Numbered from the stretch's first letter, positions 17,651-28,000 are shown. The stretch: 64,000 bases of DNA from Clostridium sp. K13 (GCF_019734195.1 NZ_JAASHM010000005.1:90824-154823), one strand, 5' to 3'. Translations and numbers: made by a program. Notes: generated by a model not told the origin, from the sequence alone.

Positions 17651-19600
17651 ATGAATAATGAAGTTAATAGTAAATATGATGTAACTGATTTGACATCATT
17701 AGAAAAACTTGAACCAGTTAGAGTTAGACCAGGGATGTACATAGGTTCTACAGGGACAAAGGGATTACATCATTGCATATGGGAGATATTAGACAATTCA
17801 ATAGATGAAATATCTAATGGATTTGGAGATAAAGCTACAATCATTATAAATAAAGATAAGAGTGTTACTGTTATAGATAATGGTAGAGGAATACCAACAG
17901 GAATTCATCCTGTTAAGAAAAAATCAGGGGTTGAAATGGTATTTACCGAATTACATACTGGTGGTAAGTTTGATAATAAGAACTATAAAACATCAGGAGG
18001 TCTTCACGGAGTTGGAGCTGCAGTTGTTAATGCACTTTCAAAATGGCTTGAAGTTGAAGTTCATCAAAATGGAAATGTATATAAGCAAAGATTTGAATAT
18101 GCTTATGATAAAGAATTAAAAAGAGATATGCCTGGAACTGCAGTAAGTAAATTAGAGATTGTAGGAAAAACAAAAAATACAGGAACTAGAGTTACGTTTA
18201 AACCTGATGGAGAAATTTTTTCTACAACAGATTTTAAATTTGATATTATAGATGAAAGATTACAAGAGCTTGCATTCCAAAATAAAGGAATACACCTTGA
18301 ACTTATAGATAAAAGAAAAGATGAAGAAGTAAGAAAAGAATATTATTCTGAAAGAGGTTTGCTTGATTTTATAGATTATTTGAATGAAAGTAAAACTGCA
18401 ATTCATGCTACACCAATTCTTTTTGAAGGTGAAAGAGAAATAAATAATATTTCAATGTATGGAGAAGTCTGCATGCAATTTACAGACTCCACTACTGAAT
18501 ATATTGCAAGTTATGTTAATAATATTCCTACTACTGAAGCTGGAACTCATGAATCAGGATTTAAAACAGGTATGACAAGGGCATTTAAAGAATGGTCAAA
18601 GAAGTTAGGGCTTGTTAAGGAAAAGGATAAAGAGTTTGAAGGTGATGACTTAAGAGAGGGAATGACAGCTATAGTTAGAATTAAGATTACTAATGCTGTA
18701 TTTGAAGGTCAAACTAAGACTAAGCTAGGAAGTTCAGAAGCATATACTATGATGAATGATTTAGCGTATACTAGGCTTTGTGAATGGATTGAAGATAATA
18801 AGGAAGTTGCTACAAGTCTTATAAATAATGCACTTGCTGCAGCTCAAAGAAGAGAAAAAATTAAAAAAATAAATGAAGCTGAAAAGAAAAAGATAGGAAA
18901 AGGAACTGCTCCACTTGCTGGTAAAGTAGCAGTTTGTACATTAAAAGATAATACTGTAAATGAATTTATTGTAGTTGAGGGAGATTCTGCCGGTGGTTCT
19001 GCAAAACAAGCTAGAGATAGAAGATTCCAAACTATAATGCCTTCAAAAGGTAAAATAATGAATACAGAAAAGCAAAAGCTTGAAAATGTACTAGCATCTG
19101 AAGAACTTAAAATATTCAATACAGCAATAGGAACAGGAACTTTAGATAATTATAAAGAAGAAGATTTAAAGTACGATAAAATTATAATAATGAGTGATGC
19201 AGATGTTGATGGATTCCATATTAGAACTTTATGGATGACTTATATTTATAGATATATGAGACCGTTAATTGCAAATGGTCATCTTTATTTAGCACAACCA
19301 CCTTTATATAAAGTTTATAAACTTGTAAAGGGTAAAGAAGTATCAAAATATGCCTATAGTGATGAAGAGTTAGAAAAAGTAAAGAAAGAAATAGGAAAAG
19401 GAGCATTAATTCAAAGATATAAAGGTCTTGGGGAAATGAATCCTGATCAACTTTGGGATACAACTTTAAATCCAGAAACAAGAACTCTTTTCCAAGTTAC
19501 TATTGAAGATGCAGCTAAAGCAGAAAAAATGGTATCACTTTTAATGGGTGATGTTGTTGAACCAAGAAAAAATTATATGTATAAGTATGCAGAATTTTAG
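17651..19600 (+). CDS. parE: DNA topoisomerase IV subunit B
   Basis: The ATPase subunit of a type IIA topoisomerase, which pairs with the A subunit encoded 20 bases downstream. The start at 17651 has GGAGG five bases upstream; a TTG at 17639 overlaps that site and is rejected. Length 649. The GHKL ATPase shows Glu45 and Asn49 in WEILDNSIDE, DNGRGIPTG and GGLHGVGAAVVN. The TOPRIM domain has EGDSAGGSAKQARDR from about residue 443 and SDADVDG. The short length and PSKGKIMNTEKQKLE fit ParE better than the longer GyrB of Gram-negatives. Location beside a parC and not beside dnaA/recF also favours topoisomerase IV. Confidence 0.88.
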   Translation: MNNEVNSKYDVTDLTSLEKLEPVRVRPGMYIGSTGTKGLHHCIWEILDNSIDEISNGFGDKATIIINKDKSVTVIDNGRGIPTGIHPVKKKSGVEMVFTELHTGGKFDNKNYKTSGGLHGVGAAVVNALSKWLEVEVHQNGNVYKQRFEYAYDKELKRDMPGTAVSKLEIVGKTKNTGTRVTFKPDGEIFSTTDFKFDIIDERLQELAFQNKGIHLELIDKRKDEEVRKEYYSERGLLDFIDYLNESKTAIHATPILFEGEREINNISMYGEVCMQFTDSTTEYIASYVNNIPTTEAGTHESGFKTGMTRAFKEWSKKLGLVKEKDKEFEGDDLREGMTAIVRIKITNAVFEGQTKTKLGSSEAYTMMNDLAYTRLCEWIEDNKEVATSLINNALAAAQRREKIKKINEAEKKKIGKGTAPLAGKVAVCTLKDNTVNEFIVVEGDSAGGSAKQARDRRFQTIMPSKGKIMNTEKQKLENVLASEELKIFNTAIGTGTLDNYKEEDLKYDKIIIMSDADVDGFHIRTLWMTYIYRYMRPLIANGHLYLAQPPLYKVYKLVKGKEVSKYAYSDEELEKVKKEIGKGALIQRYKGLGEMNPDQLWDTTLNPETRTLFQVTIEDAAKAEKMVSLLMGDVVEPRKNYMYKYAEF

Positions 19601-19620
19601 GAAAAGAAAGGAGTTAAATT

Positions 19621-22548
19621 ATGGCTAAGAAGGGACACGACATTCCAAGAGATAATAATATATTAAGAATACCTCTTGAAGAGGCTATGCCAGACAATTA
19701 CCTTCCATATGCGGTTGAAGTTGCAAAGGACAGAGCTCTTCCAGATGTAAGGGATGGATTAAAACCTGTTCATAGAAGAATACTTTATGGAGCATATCTT
19801 TTAAAGGCATTTCCAGATAGACCTTATTATAAAAGTGCAAGAATAGTTGGAGATGTACTTGGTAAATTCCATCCACATGGTGATTCATCAGTTTATGATG
19901 CAATGGTACTTATGGCACAAGATTTCTCCACTAGGGAACCTTTATTTGATGGACATGGAAATTTTGGGTCTATGGACGGTGATGGAGCAGCTGCTATGCG
20001 TTATACAGAGGCTAGACTATCAAAAATAGCTATGGAAATGCTTAGAGATATAGATAAGGATACTGTTGATATGGTTCCAAACTATTCAGATAGTGAAATG
20101 GAACCTAAGGTATTGCCAGCAAGATATCCAAACCTTTTAGTAAATGGAACATTTGGTATTGCTGTTGGGCTTGCGACTAATATACCACCTCATAATCTAG
20201 GAGAAGTTACTGATGGGGTGCTTGCTTATATAGATAATCCCGAAATAACAACTAAAGAACTTATGGAGTATATTAAGGCACCAGATTTACCTACAGGTGG
20301 TGTACTTATAGGTAAAAATTCTTTATTGTCTGCTTATGAAACAGGGGAAGGAAAAGTTACTTTAAGAGCAAAAACTAATATAGAAAAACTTGAAAATGGT
20401 AGATATGGAATAGTAATTACTGAATTCCCTTATAGAAGAAATAAATCAAAAATACTTCAAACAATATCAGAAATGACTGGTGATAAGAGATATCAAAAGG
20501 CTTTAGAAGCAATTACTGATATTAGAGATGAATCAGATAGAAGTGGTATTAGAGCTGTTGTTGAACTTAAAAAGGCTGCAGATTATGATACTGCAGATAA
20601 GATATTAAAGTACTTATTTAAGAAAACGGATTTACAATGTAATATAAGTTTTAATATGGTAGCACTTGCAAATGGTAAACCGCAAACTATGGGATTAAAG
20701 ACTATAATAATGCATTATGTTAACCATCAAAAGGATATAGTTACAAAGAGAACTATAAAAGAACTTGCCATGGCAGAAAAAAGATTCCATATAGTTGAAG
20801 GTTTTATTAAAGCAATTGATGTTTTAGATGAGATAATTAAGACTATTAGGGAGTCAAAATCTAAAAAAGATGCAGGTATAAACTTAATTGAAAAGTTTGG
20901 ATTTACAGAAATTCAAGCAGAGGCAATATTAGAGCTTATGCTTTATAGATTAACAGGGCTAGAAATTAAAGTGTTCCAAAAGGAATATGCAGAGCTTGAA
21001 AAAACTATAAAGAAATTAAGAAAAATATTATCTGAGGAAAAAGAGCTATTAAGAGTTGTAAAATCTGAATTAAAAGAGATTACTGATAGATTTAGAAATC
21101 CAAGAAGAACTATGCTAGTAGAAGACGATAGTGAAGCTAAAATTGATTTAGATGAACTTATTGTTGTTGAAGATGTTATGATTACATTATCTAAAGATGG
21201 ATTTATAAAAAGAATACCATTTAAAAATTATCAAAGATCAAATGCAAAAGCTGAAGATATAGAGTATAGAGAAGGTGACGAGCTTAAATTCTTATTTAAA
21301 TCTAATACTACAGAAAATATTCTTTTATTTACTGATAAAGGGAATATGTATCAAATTAAAGGCATAAATATTCCAGAAGGAAAGTGGAAGGAAAAGGGCG
21401 AAAGAGTAGATTCTATAATAAAAACTTTAAATCTAGATGATGAAAATATAGTAGAGGCATTTTCTATAGGTGTGTTAGATGGAAGTAAGAGTGTTCAATT
21501 TATAACTAATAGAGGTATAATAAAGAAGAGTTCTTTAGATAAGTTCCAAACTAGTTATAGTAAAATTCAAGCATTAAAATTAAAAGAGAATGAATATGTA
21601 TTAAACATAATTTTATTAGATAGCGAAGAGGATAAGCAATTCTTAGAAGTAAAAACTAAATTAGGATTAAAGTTTAGTTTAGAATTACCTAAGATAGAAG
21701 ATACACAAAGAAATATTTTAGGAACTCAATTATTTAACTTAATTGAAAGTGATGAAATAGTAAATGTAGAATATGTAAATGAATTTGAATTTATAACATT
21801 TAGCGTTGGAGTAACAGCAAAGGGTATATTAAAGGGATTTGCAAGAGCAAAGGCTAATGATAGATTAAAAGTTAATACAGATACTTTAAGTACATTATTA
21901 ATGTTTACTGATAAGGGAAATGTTTATAAGATACCAGCATTTTTAATTTCTAATGTTATTAAGGAAGAAATTGCAATAGAAAATATAATTGATGGATATT
22001 CAAAAAAAGAAAAGATAATAGATGTTTATTCAATTAAGACTTTTAATGAAAAAGATATGGTTTATTTCTTTAGTAAAAAGGGAATGATAAAAAAGACTTC
22101 ATTGAAAGAATATGATGGAAATTACTCATCATGCCAAGCGTATAAATTTAAATATGAAAATGATGAATTAATTTCAGTATGCATAGAAGCCAATGATGGA
22201 GAAATAGTAATTATAAGTAAAAAAGGAATGGCAATTAGATTCCTTAGTGAAAGTGTAAATGCTATGGGAAGAGTTGCCTCAGGAGTAACAGGAATAAGCT
22301 TAAAAGAAGATGATCAAGTACTTTCAGGAAATATACTTAAATTATTAAGTAATACTATGGATGAAATAGCTATAGATGATAATAGAAATGAAGAAATTAC
22401 CTTATTAACAAAAAATAAAGAAAAAAAGGTAGTAGAAATAAGAGATATTCGAGTTCAAAATAGAGCTGGAAGAGGAACTAATATTATGGTTATTAATTTA
22501 GATGACGAAATAACAGAAGCGTTATTTGCTTATAAATGTAATAAATAA
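19621..22548 (+). CDS. parC: DNA topoisomerase IV subunit A
   Basis: The DNA-cleaving subunit, 975 residues. The active-site Tyr is residue 128 in AMRYTEARL. The quinolone-resistance region reads [10 protein letters not shown], with Ser89 and Asp93 in the usual sensitive-type state. The winged-helix and tower regions come first, then a coiled-coil and the C-terminal beta-pinwheel repeats (about 520-970). I see no canonical GyrA box (QRRGGKG); the nearest thing is QNRAGRG near the C-terminus. This supports topoisomerase IV, acting in decatenation, over gyrase. AAAGGAG precedes the ATG, and it is co-transcribed with parE. Confidence 0.88.
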   Translation: MAKKGHDIPRDNNILRIPLEEAMPDNYLPYAVEVAKDRALPDVRDGLKPVHRRILYGAYLLKAFPDRPYYKSARIVGDVLGKFHPHGDSSVYDAMVLMAQDFSTREPLFDGHGNFGSMDGDGAAAMRYTEARLSKIAMEMLRDIDKDTVDMVPNYSDSEMEPKVLPARYPNLLVNGTFGIAVGLATNIPPHNLGEVTDGVLAYIDNPEITTKELMEYIKAPDLPTGGVLIGKNSLLSAYETGEGKVTLRAKTNIEKLENGRYGIVITEFPYRRNKSKILQTISEMTGDKRYQKALEAITDIRDESDRSGIRAVVELKKAADYDTADKILKYLFKKTDLQCNISFNMVALANGKPQTMGLKTIIMHYVNHQKDIVTKRTIKELAMAEKRFHIVEGFIKAIDVLDEIIKTIRESKSKKDAGINLIEKFGFTEIQAEAILELMLYRLTGLEIKVFQKEYAELEKTIKKLRKILSEEKELLRVVKSELKEITDRFRNPRRTMLVEDDSEAKIDLDELIVVEDVMITLSKDGFIKRIPFKNYQRSNAKAEDIEYREGDELKFLFKSNTTENILLFTDKGNMYQIKGINIPEGKWKEKGERVDSIIKTLNLDDENIVEAFSIGVLDGSKSVQFITNRGIIKKSSLDKFQTSYSKIQALKLKENEYVLNIILLDSEEDKQFLEVKTKLGLKFSLELPKIEDTQRNILGTQLFNLIESDEIVNVEYVNEFEFITFSVGVTAKGILKGFARAKANDRLKVNTDTLSTLLMFTDKGNVYKIPAFLISNVIKEEIAIENIIDGYSKKEKIIDVYSIKTFNEKDMVYFFSKKGMIKKTSLKEYDGNYSSCQAYKFKYENDELISVCIEANDGEIVIISKKGMAIRFLSESVNAMGRVASGVTGISLKEDDQVLSGNILKLLSNTMDEIAIDDNRNEEITLLTKNKEKKVVEIRDIRVQNRAGRGTNIMVINLDDEITEALFAYKCNK

Positions 22549-22563
22549 AAGGGAGTGTTAAAA

Positions 22564-23097
22564 GTGAAGGTTGCAGTTTTATTAGCAGAAGGTTTTGAAA
22601 CTATTGAAGCATTAACAACAGTTGATATTTTAAGAAGAGCAGGTGTTGCTTGTAGTACTTTTGGAACAAAGAGTTTAGAGGTGACAACATCTCATTCAGT
22701 AACAATAAAGGCAGATAAAGTTTTAAATGAAGAAGCTTATGATTATGATGTTGTTGTATTACCAGGTGGTATGCCAGGATCAGTAAACTTAAGAGATGAT
22801 GAAAAAGTTAATGAACTTGTAAAGAAGTTTTATGATGAGGGTAAGATTGTTGCTGCAATATGTGCAGGTCCAATTACTTTAGGAAAGCTTGGAATAGTTA
22901 ATGGAAAGAATGCAACATGCTATCCTGGGTTTGACGATCAATTAGTAGGATGTAATTATAAAGAGGAACTTGTAGTTGTTGATGGAAATGTTATTACTGG
23001 AAGAGGTCCAGCAGCTGCAATACCATTTGCATTTGAAATATTAAAGCATGTAGCACCAGATAAAGTAGATCAGATAAAAAACGCAATGCTATTTTAG
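22564..23097 (+). CDS. DJ-1/PfpI family protein
   Basis: 177 residues, with a GTG start at 22564; GGGAG lies eight bases upstream, whereas an earlier GTG at 22555 overlaps that site. The class I amidotransferase-like fold has the nucleophile-elbow Cys100 in AAICAGPITLG, and the N-terminal LLAEGFETIEALT is typical of the DJ-1/ThiJ group. Relatives act as deglycase/chaperone or thiol-stress proteins, but substrate cannot be assigned. It lies 15 bases after parC and may be read with it. A palindromic terminator inside a repeat element follows. Confidence 0.85.
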   Translation: MKVAVLLAEGFETIEALTTVDILRRAGVACSTFGTKSLEVTTSHSVTIKADKVLNEEAYDYDVVVLPGGMPGSVNLRDDEKVNELVKKFYDEGKIVAAICAGPITLGKLGIVNGKNATCYPGFDDQLVGCNYKEELVVVDGNVITGRGPAAAIPFAFEILKHVAPDKVDQIKNAMLF

Positions 23098-23190
23098 TAG
23101 TTAGTAGTTAATGAAAAAATAAAGTCAGCTTAAGCTGACTTTATTTTTGATTTATATTAATTGTTAACTATTAATTACTAACTAAACGAA
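23098..23190. repeat. Dispersed inverted-repeat element, copy B
   Basis: Left arm contains AGTTAGTAGT (23099-23108), which recurs exactly in copies C and D. The right arm contains ATTACTAACT (23174-23183), its reverse complement with one change. The centre is a 34-base perfect palindrome (23115-23148). Confidence 0.7.
23115..23148. terminator. Perfect palindrome, probable terminator after the DJ-1 gene
   Basis: Arms of 17 bases meet without a loop at position 23131/23132; the core is AAAGTCAGCTTAAGCTGACTTT flanked by A-run and T-run (given here in words: A-run, GTCAGCTT, mirror, T-run). The T-run is right for termination on either strand. Confidence 0.7.
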
Positions 23191-23202
23191 CGGGGTGGTT
23201 AT

Positions 23203-24969
23203 TTGGAAAAGTGGATGGTTAGAAACGTTAAGTTTGATACTTTAAGCTTTGCAAATCAGCTTGGTATAAGTCAAGTGGTTGCAAGATTATTAGTTAATAG
23301 AGGAATTTATAATATAGATATAGCAAAGGAATTTTTAGGAGGAAATATAAGTGAGTTTAATAATCCTAAGGATATGCTAGGAATGAATGGTGCTGTTGAA
23401 TTAATGCAAAATAGCATAATTTCTAGTGAAAAGATTCTTATAGTGGGAGATTATGACGTGGATGGTGTTATTAGTACCTATGTTCTTTATACTGCTATAA
23501 AAAAATGTGGTGGAAATGTTACTTTCCATATTCCAGATAGAATTAAAGAAGGATATGGAATAAATGAAAGTATAATTAAAAAAGCTAGTGAAGATAATGT
23601 TGATATTATAATTACCTGTGATAATGGTATAGCTGCAATAGAGCAAACTAAGCTTGCTAAGGAATTGGGATTAAAGGTAATAATTACAGATCATCATGAT
23701 GTTCCTTTTGTTGAAGAAAATGGTGAAAGAAAATATGTTGTCCCTAATGCTGATTTTGTTTTAAATCCTAAGCAGGAGGAATGCAAATATAAGTTTGATA
23801 AAATTTGTGGAGCTACTGTAGCTTATAAATTTGTTGAATGTCTTTACGAAAAATTTAATATAAATAAAGAAGAACTTTATGATTTGCTTCAATATGTTGC
23901 AATAGCTACTGTTTGTGATGTTGTTGATTTAACATCTGAAAATAGAATAATAGTTAAAGAAGGTTTAAAAAGAATAAATTCAACAAATAATATTGGATTA
24001 AAAGCTTTATTTAAGGAAACGGGATTAGAAGATAAGACTATAACAGTTTATACTTTAGGCTTTGTTATAGGGCCAAGTATTAATGCTTCAGGGAGACTTG
24101 AACAAGCGGAGTGGGCATTGAAAATGCTTCTAAGTGATAATGAAATTGAAGCTAAGGAATTAGCAGAAAAGCTTAATGATTTAAATAAAGAAAGACAAGA
24201 GCTAACTAAAGAAGGATTAGAGGAAGCACTTGAAATAATAGAAAAAAATAATATGGCTAAGGATAAGGTGTTAGTTGTATATTTAGAAGATGTTCATGAA
24301 AGTATTGCTGGAATAATAGCAGGAAGAGTTAGAGAAAAATATAATCTTCCTACAATTATTTTAACAAAGGCACATGATGGAGCTAAAGGATCTGGAAGAT
24401 CTATTGAAGAATACAATATGTTTGAAGAGTTGCTTAAATGTAAAGATTTATTAGGAAAGTTTGGTGGGCATCCAATGGCAGCCGGAATGTCTATACCAAA
24501 GGAAAATATAGATGAGTTTAGAAGAAGACTAAATAATGTTACAACACTAACTGAAGAGGATGTAATTCCTAAGGTTTCAATTGATATGGGCTTAACTTTA
24601 AGTCAAATAAATTATGAGCTAATAGATGAAATATCATTGTTAGAACCTTATGGTAAAGCAAATCCTAAGCCTACCTTTGGGATGAAAAAGTTAAAAGTTG
24701 TAGAGGCAAAGATATTAGGCAAAAATAAAAATGTACTTAAGCTTAAATTAACAGATGGAAGACTTTATATTGAAGGTATATATTTTGGTGATATAGAAGG
24801 TTTTGAAAACTCTATAAAAGATGAATTAGGTGAAAATGAGTATAATAAAGTATTTAATGGCATATCTAATAGTCTTTATTTAGATATAATTTGTATGCCA
24901 GATATTAATGAGTTTAATGGAAATAAAAAGGTTCAATTAGTTATAAGTAATTATAGAATTTCAAAGTAA
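23203..24969 (+). CDS. recJ: Single-stranded-DNA exonuclease RecJ
   Basis: 588 residues, a 5'-3' single-strand exonuclease of recombination and mismatch repair. The DHH domain shows DYDVDGVIS, CDNGIA and TDHHDV; the DHHA1 domain shows GRSIEEYNM and GGHPMAAGMSI; an OB-like C-terminal part follows. Length is close to RecJ of E. coli (577) and shorter than the Bacillus form with extra domains. The start is a TTG at 23203 with the ribosome site GGGGTGGTT just upstream; the in-frame ATG four codons later is further from that site. The long hairpin that follows ends the gene. Confidence 0.92.
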   Translation: MEKWMVRNVKFDTLSFANQLGISQVVARLLVNRGIYNIDIAKEFLGGNISEFNNPKDMLGMNGAVELMQNSIISSEKILIVGDYDVDGVISTYVLYTAIKKCGGNVTFHIPDRIKEGYGINESIIKKASEDNVDIIITCDNGIAAIEQTKLAKELGLKVIITDHHDVPFVEENGERKYVVPNADFVLNPKQEECKYKFDKICGATVAYKFVECLYEKFNINKEELYDLLQYVAIATVCDVVDLTSENRIIVKEGLKRINSTNNIGLKALFKETGLEDKTITVYTLGFVIGPSINASGRLEQAEWALKMLLSDNEIEAKELAEKLNDLNKERQELTKEGLEEALEIIEKNNMAKDKVLVVYLEDVHESIAGIIAGRVREKYNLPTIILTKAHDGAKGSGRSIEEYNMFEELLKCKDLLGKFGGHPMAAGMSIPKENIDEFRRRLNNVTTLTEEDVIPKVSIDMGLTLSQINYELIDEISLLEPYGKANPKPTFGMKKLKVVEAKILGKNKNVLKLKLTDGRLYIEGIYFGDIEGFENSIKDELGENEYNKVFNGISNSLYLDIICMPDINEFNGNKKVQLVISNYRISK

Positions 24970-24982
24970 TGTATTTTTAATT

Positions 24983-25050
24983 AAAAGAAGGGAATGTATC
25001 AAAATTCTATTTTCATATTTGAAATATAGTTTTGATACATTCCCTCTTTT
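24983..25050. repeat. Long hairpin, terminator of recJ; MITE-like
   Basis: Perfect 15-bp outer stem GGGAATGTATCAAAA (24990-25004) / TTTTGATACATTCCC (25030-25044). It is extended outward by AAAAGA/CTTTT with one bulge, and inward by nearly complementary CTATTTTCA/TGAAATATAG. A CTCTTTT tail makes it a good terminator. GTATCAAAA and its mirror also form the end hairpin of the IS element at 62157-62178. Confidence 0.75.
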
Positions 25051-25113
25051 GGTTAATTAAGTTAGGATAGTTAACCTCTTAGGACAAATAATTTACCACT
25101 TACTTAAAGTCCG

Positions 25114-25142
25114 TTTACATTAAAAAATGATTAGAATATAAT
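25114..25142 (+). promoter_or_regulatory. Probable sigma-A promoter of the LytTR operon
   Basis: TTTACA (25114-25119), 17-base spacer, TATAAT (25137-25142). Transcription would start only about 18 bases before the LytTR start codon, giving a very short leader. Confidence 0.6.
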
Positions 25143-25166
25143 TTGAGTATGGAGGGCGGAGTGAAG

Positions 25167-25622
25167 ATGAGAATACGAATAGAGGTAGATAATCAAATAG
25201 ATGAAAATGAAGTTATTATTAAATGTAGTGAATTAAGTGAAGAAATAACAAAAATTCAAAGGGTAATTTCAGAGCTAATAGCAGAGAAAAAAGAAATGAT
25301 ATTTTATAAAGATAATACAGAATATTATATATGTATAGATGATGTGCTATTTTTTGAAACTGAAGAAAGTTCAATTTATGCACATACATTAAGTGAAGTA
25401 TATCAAGTTAAGTATAAGCTTTATGAATTAGAGGAGATTTTACCAAAGAATTTTGTTAGAGTATCTAAATCTACAATTTTAAATATTAATCATATTTATT
25501 CAATAACTCGTAATATAACATCTTCCAGCTTAGTAGAGTTTAAAAACACACATAAGAAGGTATATGTATCTAGGTCTTATTATAAGGTGTTAAAATTAAA
25601 ATTATCAGAAAAGAGGAGATAA
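25167..25622 (+). CDS. LytTR-domain DNA-binding regulator without receiver domain
   Basis: 151 residues. The start at 25167 is chosen because GGAG (25158-25161) is five bases upstream; longer reading would put this ribosome site inside the gene. The N-terminal 50 residues are small and helical, and the C-terminal LytTR DNA-binding domain spans about 50-148 (DVLFFETEESSIYAHT; LPKNFVRVSKSTILNINHI). There is no phospho-acceptor domain, so activity is probably controlled by its partner, the membrane protein encoded one base after its stop. Such stand-alone LytTR regulators are commonly paired with a membrane inhibitor protein. Confidence 0.88.
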   Translation: MRIRIEVDNQIDENEVIIKCSELSEEITKIQRVISELIAEKKEMIFYKDNTEYYICIDDVLFFETEESSIYAHTLSEVYQVKYKLYELEEILPKNFVRVSKSTILNINHIYSITRNITSSSLVEFKNTHKKVYVSRSYYKVLKLKLSEKRR

Positions 25623-25623
25623 G

Positions 25624-26322
25624 ATGAGAGAAAGAAATATATTTTGGGGTATATTATTTGTTTTAGGTGCAATTGGTTTAGTAATAGGCAAGATGGGGTT
25701 TTTATCTGATGTTAATCCATTTAGTTTAGGATTCTCAGTAATTTTAGGTGCTATTATTATAGATAGCTTATTTAGATTAAATTATGCAGGAATATTATTT
25801 CCAATAGCTTTTCTTTGTATAATATATGATAAACAGCTTGGAATAACTGCACTTACACCGTGGACTGTTTTAATTGCAGCTTTATTTGGAAGTATTGGTT
25901 TATCAATGATTTTTCCTAAAAAAAATAAGTTTTTTAAAAAAAGTTCATCTTGGAGTTGGGAAGAGGGGGAAAAGATAAATATTGAAGATGAAGGTAATAT
26001 AAAAATATCAGCAGCTTTTTCAGGAGGAACAAAATTTATAAATACTGATAAATTTGCAAGTGCTAATATTAGTTGTAAATATTCAGGTCTTCAAGTATAT
26101 TTTGATAATGCAGTAATGGCAGAAAATACAGCAGTTATTAAATTAGATGTAGCCTTTTCAGGATTAGAGTTATACATTCCAAAAAACTGGAATGTTGAAA
26201 ATAGAACAAATGTATTTTTAGGTGGAGTAGAAAATAAAAAATATGGAGATAAAGTATATACTAATACTTTAATATTGACTGGAGATGTTAAGCTTTCAGG
26301 AGTAGAGATACATTATATATAG
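25624..26322 (+). CDS. LiaF-like membrane protein
   Basis: 232 residues. Four membrane spans lie in the first 100 residues (about 7-25, 30-48, 53-68 and 77-97), then a basic linker with a Trp-rich stretch, and a cytoplasmic beta-rich domain (about 118-232) resembling the LiaF/VraT C-terminal domain (cell-wall-active antibiotic response family). GAGGAG precedes the ATG. It forms a two-gene operon with the LytTR regulator, and may hold or release that regulator in response to envelope stress (inference from LiaF of Bacillus, which inhibits LiaRS). Confidence 0.82.
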   Translation: MRERNIFWGILFVLGAIGLVIGKMGFLSDVNPFSLGFSVILGAIIIDSLFRLNYAGILFPIAFLCIIYDKQLGITALTPWTVLIAALFGSIGLSMIFPKKNKFFKKSSSWSWEEGEKINIEDEGNIKISAAFSGGTKFINTDKFASANISCKYSGLQVYFDNAVMAENTAVIKLDVAFSGLELYIPKNWNVENRTNVFLGGVENKKYGDKVYTNTLILTGDVKLSGVEIHYI

Positions 26323-26328
26323 TTTATA

Positions 26329-26372
26329 AAATAAATAATAGGGTGCTTTATAAAGCATCCTATTATTTATTT
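26329..26372. terminator. Bidirectional terminator
   Basis: 22-bp stem with a single G-T wobble (arms 26329-26350 and 26351-26372) between two convergent genes. A-run and T-run on both sides suit termination in both directions. Confidence 0.85.
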
Positions 26373-26382
26373 TGGAAAGTTA

Positions 26383-26565
26383 TTATTTCATTCCATTTTC
26401 GTATTGTTCAACCATACGTTTAACCATTTCTCCACCAACGCTACCGCATTGTTTAGAAGTTAAATCACCATTATAATCTGTGAAAGGAACTCCCATTTCA
26501 CTAGAAACTTGGTTTTTGAATTTAGCTAATTTATCTTTAGCATCAGGTACTAAGTTTTGTGCCAT
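26383..26565 (-). CDS. Alpha/beta-type small acid-soluble spore protein
   Basis: A 60-residue DNA-coating protein of the dormant spore, degraded at germination. It shows the family's two conserved parts: the protease (GPR) recognition region VSSEMGV (about 20-26), and the DNA-binding LTSKQCGSVGGEMVKRMVE (about 35-53) with the usual S-x-x-x-G-G pattern. The Cys before Gly is unusual for a spore protein but seen in some clostridia, as far as I recall. The ribosome site AAGGAGGTGA on the - strand is nearly perfect. Expression in the forespore (sigma G) is expected, but I could not find a convincing promoter. Shows that the organism sporulates. Confidence 0.93.
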   Translation of the reverse strand: MAQNLVPDAKDKLAKFKNQVSSEMGVPFTDYNGDLTSKQCGSVGGEMVKRMVEQYENGMK

Positions 26566-26865
26566 TTAAATTCACCTCCTTATATCTTTATGTTAATAGC
26601 TTATCCTAATAAAGAAATTGTATTATATTTAATTAGAGGAAAAGGTGGAAAATTACTGGGTTAGTGGTAGAATATATAGGGATGGTTAGCTATTTACAAC
26701 TTAAATTTGGTAAAAGTTAAATTATTATTAGAATTAAGAGTTGAAATTTGGTTAAAATCTTAATAAAAGTATTTAAGGTAAATATTTAAAATTTGTGTAA
26801 AACTATATTATTTTAATAAATATAAATAATAGTATAGATACATTAATAATCAATGAGGTGTTTTA
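26566..26865. other. Intergenic region between the spore protein and murG
   Basis: 300 bases of AT-rich DNA between divergent genes. It holds the spore-protein ribosome site at its left end and GAGGTG before murG at its right end. No terminator, riboswitch or clear repeat seen. Confidence 0.5.
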
Positions 26866-27945
26866 ATGAGTAAGTACAAGATTATAATGACTGGTGGGGG
26901 AACAGCAGGACATGTAACTCCTAATTTAGCTTTAGTTCCAAAGTTAAAAGAGAAAGACTTTGAAATAAAGTATATAGGAAGTTATGAAGGAATTGAAAAA
27001 GAAATTATAGGTGATGCAGGGATACCTTATTATGCAATTTCATCAGGAAAATTAAGAAGATATTTTGATATGAAGAATTTTTCTGATCCATTTAAAGTAA
27101 TGAAGGGTGTAATGCAAGCAAGTAAAATCTTATCAAAAGAAAAGCCAGATGTTATTTTCTCAAAGGGAGGTTTTGTTGCTGTTCCAGTAGTTATTGCTGC
27201 ATCAATGAAGAAGATACCGGTAGTATCTCATGAATCAGATTTAACACCAGGTCTTGCAAATAAGCTATCAGCTCCATTTTGTGATAAATTATGTGTAACT
27301 TTTAGGGAAAGTTTAAGTTATATAAAAGATGGAAAAGGTGAATTAACAGGTACTCCAATAAGAGAAGAGATATTAAAAGGAAATAGAATAAGAGGAAAAG
27401 AAATTTGTAAATTTAATCAAGATAAAGAAGTTATTTTGGTTATTGGTGGTAGCTTAGGTGCTAAGAATATAAATGATGAAGTTAGATATCATATAAAGGA
27501 TATATTAAAAAGCTTTAATATAATCCATATATGTGGTAAAGGAAATTTAGATAAATCATTAGATGGGGTAGAGGGATATAAACAGTTTGAATATGTTAAA
27601 GAAGATTTACCACATTTACTTAAGTATGCTGATTTTATAATTTCTAGAGCAGGGGCAAATGTAATATTTGAATTATTAGCATTAAAAAAACCAACATTAT
27701 TAATTCCTTTATCTAAAAAAAGTAGTAGAGGAGATCAAATCTTAAATGCTAATTCATTTGAAAAAGAAGGATATTCTTTAGTTTTAGATGAAGATGAAAT
27801 GATGGAAAAACATAACTTAATGGAAAAACTTTTAGAATTACAAGTAAGAAAAAATGATTTTATTAAAAATATGAATAATAGTCAAATGAAAAATGGTGTT
27901 GATGCAATTATAAATGTAATAATGAATAGTATTAAGAAAAAATAA
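26866..27945 (+). CDS. murG: UDP-GlcNAc:lipid I GlcNAc transferase
   Basis: 359 residues. It converts lipid I to lipid II at the inner membrane face (EC 2.4.1.227). The signature [14 protein letters not shown] (residues 10-23), [16 protein letters not shown], and the C-terminal [11 protein letters not shown] and [17 protein letters not shown] regions give the complete two-domain GT-B enzyme. The gene stands alone and not in a dcw cluster, which is common for clostridial second copies, so a duplicate murG elsewhere is possible. GAGGTG precedes the ATG. Confidence 0.9.
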   Translation: MSKYKIIMTGGGTAGHVTPNLALVPKLKEKDFEIKYIGSYEGIEKEIIGDAGIPYYAISSGKLRRYFDMKNFSDPFKVMKGVMQASKILSKEKPDVIFSKGGFVAVPVVIAASMKKIPVVSHESDLTPGLANKLSAPFCDKLCVTFRESLSYIKDGKGELTGTPIREEILKGNRIRGKEICKFNQDKEVILVIGGSLGAKNINDEVRYHIKDILKSFNIIHICGKGNLDKSLDGVEGYKQFEYVKEDLPHLLKYADFIISRAGANVIFELLALKKPTLLIPLSKKSSRGDQILNANSFEKEGYSLVLDEDEMMEKHNLMEKLLELQVRKNDFIKNMNNSQMKNGVDAIINVIMNSIKKK

Positions 27946-28000
27946 TTTTGCATATAACCGTTTTCGAGAAAATAAATTTGAAAATATGAATCTAAAGAAC

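Noticed and set aside
17651..22548. Calling the type IIA topoisomerase pair gyrB-gyrA
   Set aside because: B subunit is short and ParE-like, the A subunit lacks a canonical GyrA box, and the pair is not next to dnaA or recF. Topoisomerase IV is the better call, though functional proof is lacking.
26581..26660. Sigma-G promoter for the spore-protein gene
   Set aside because: A CATAAAG-like -10 is present on the - strand, but no fitting -35 stands at 17-18 bases, so I did not list it.
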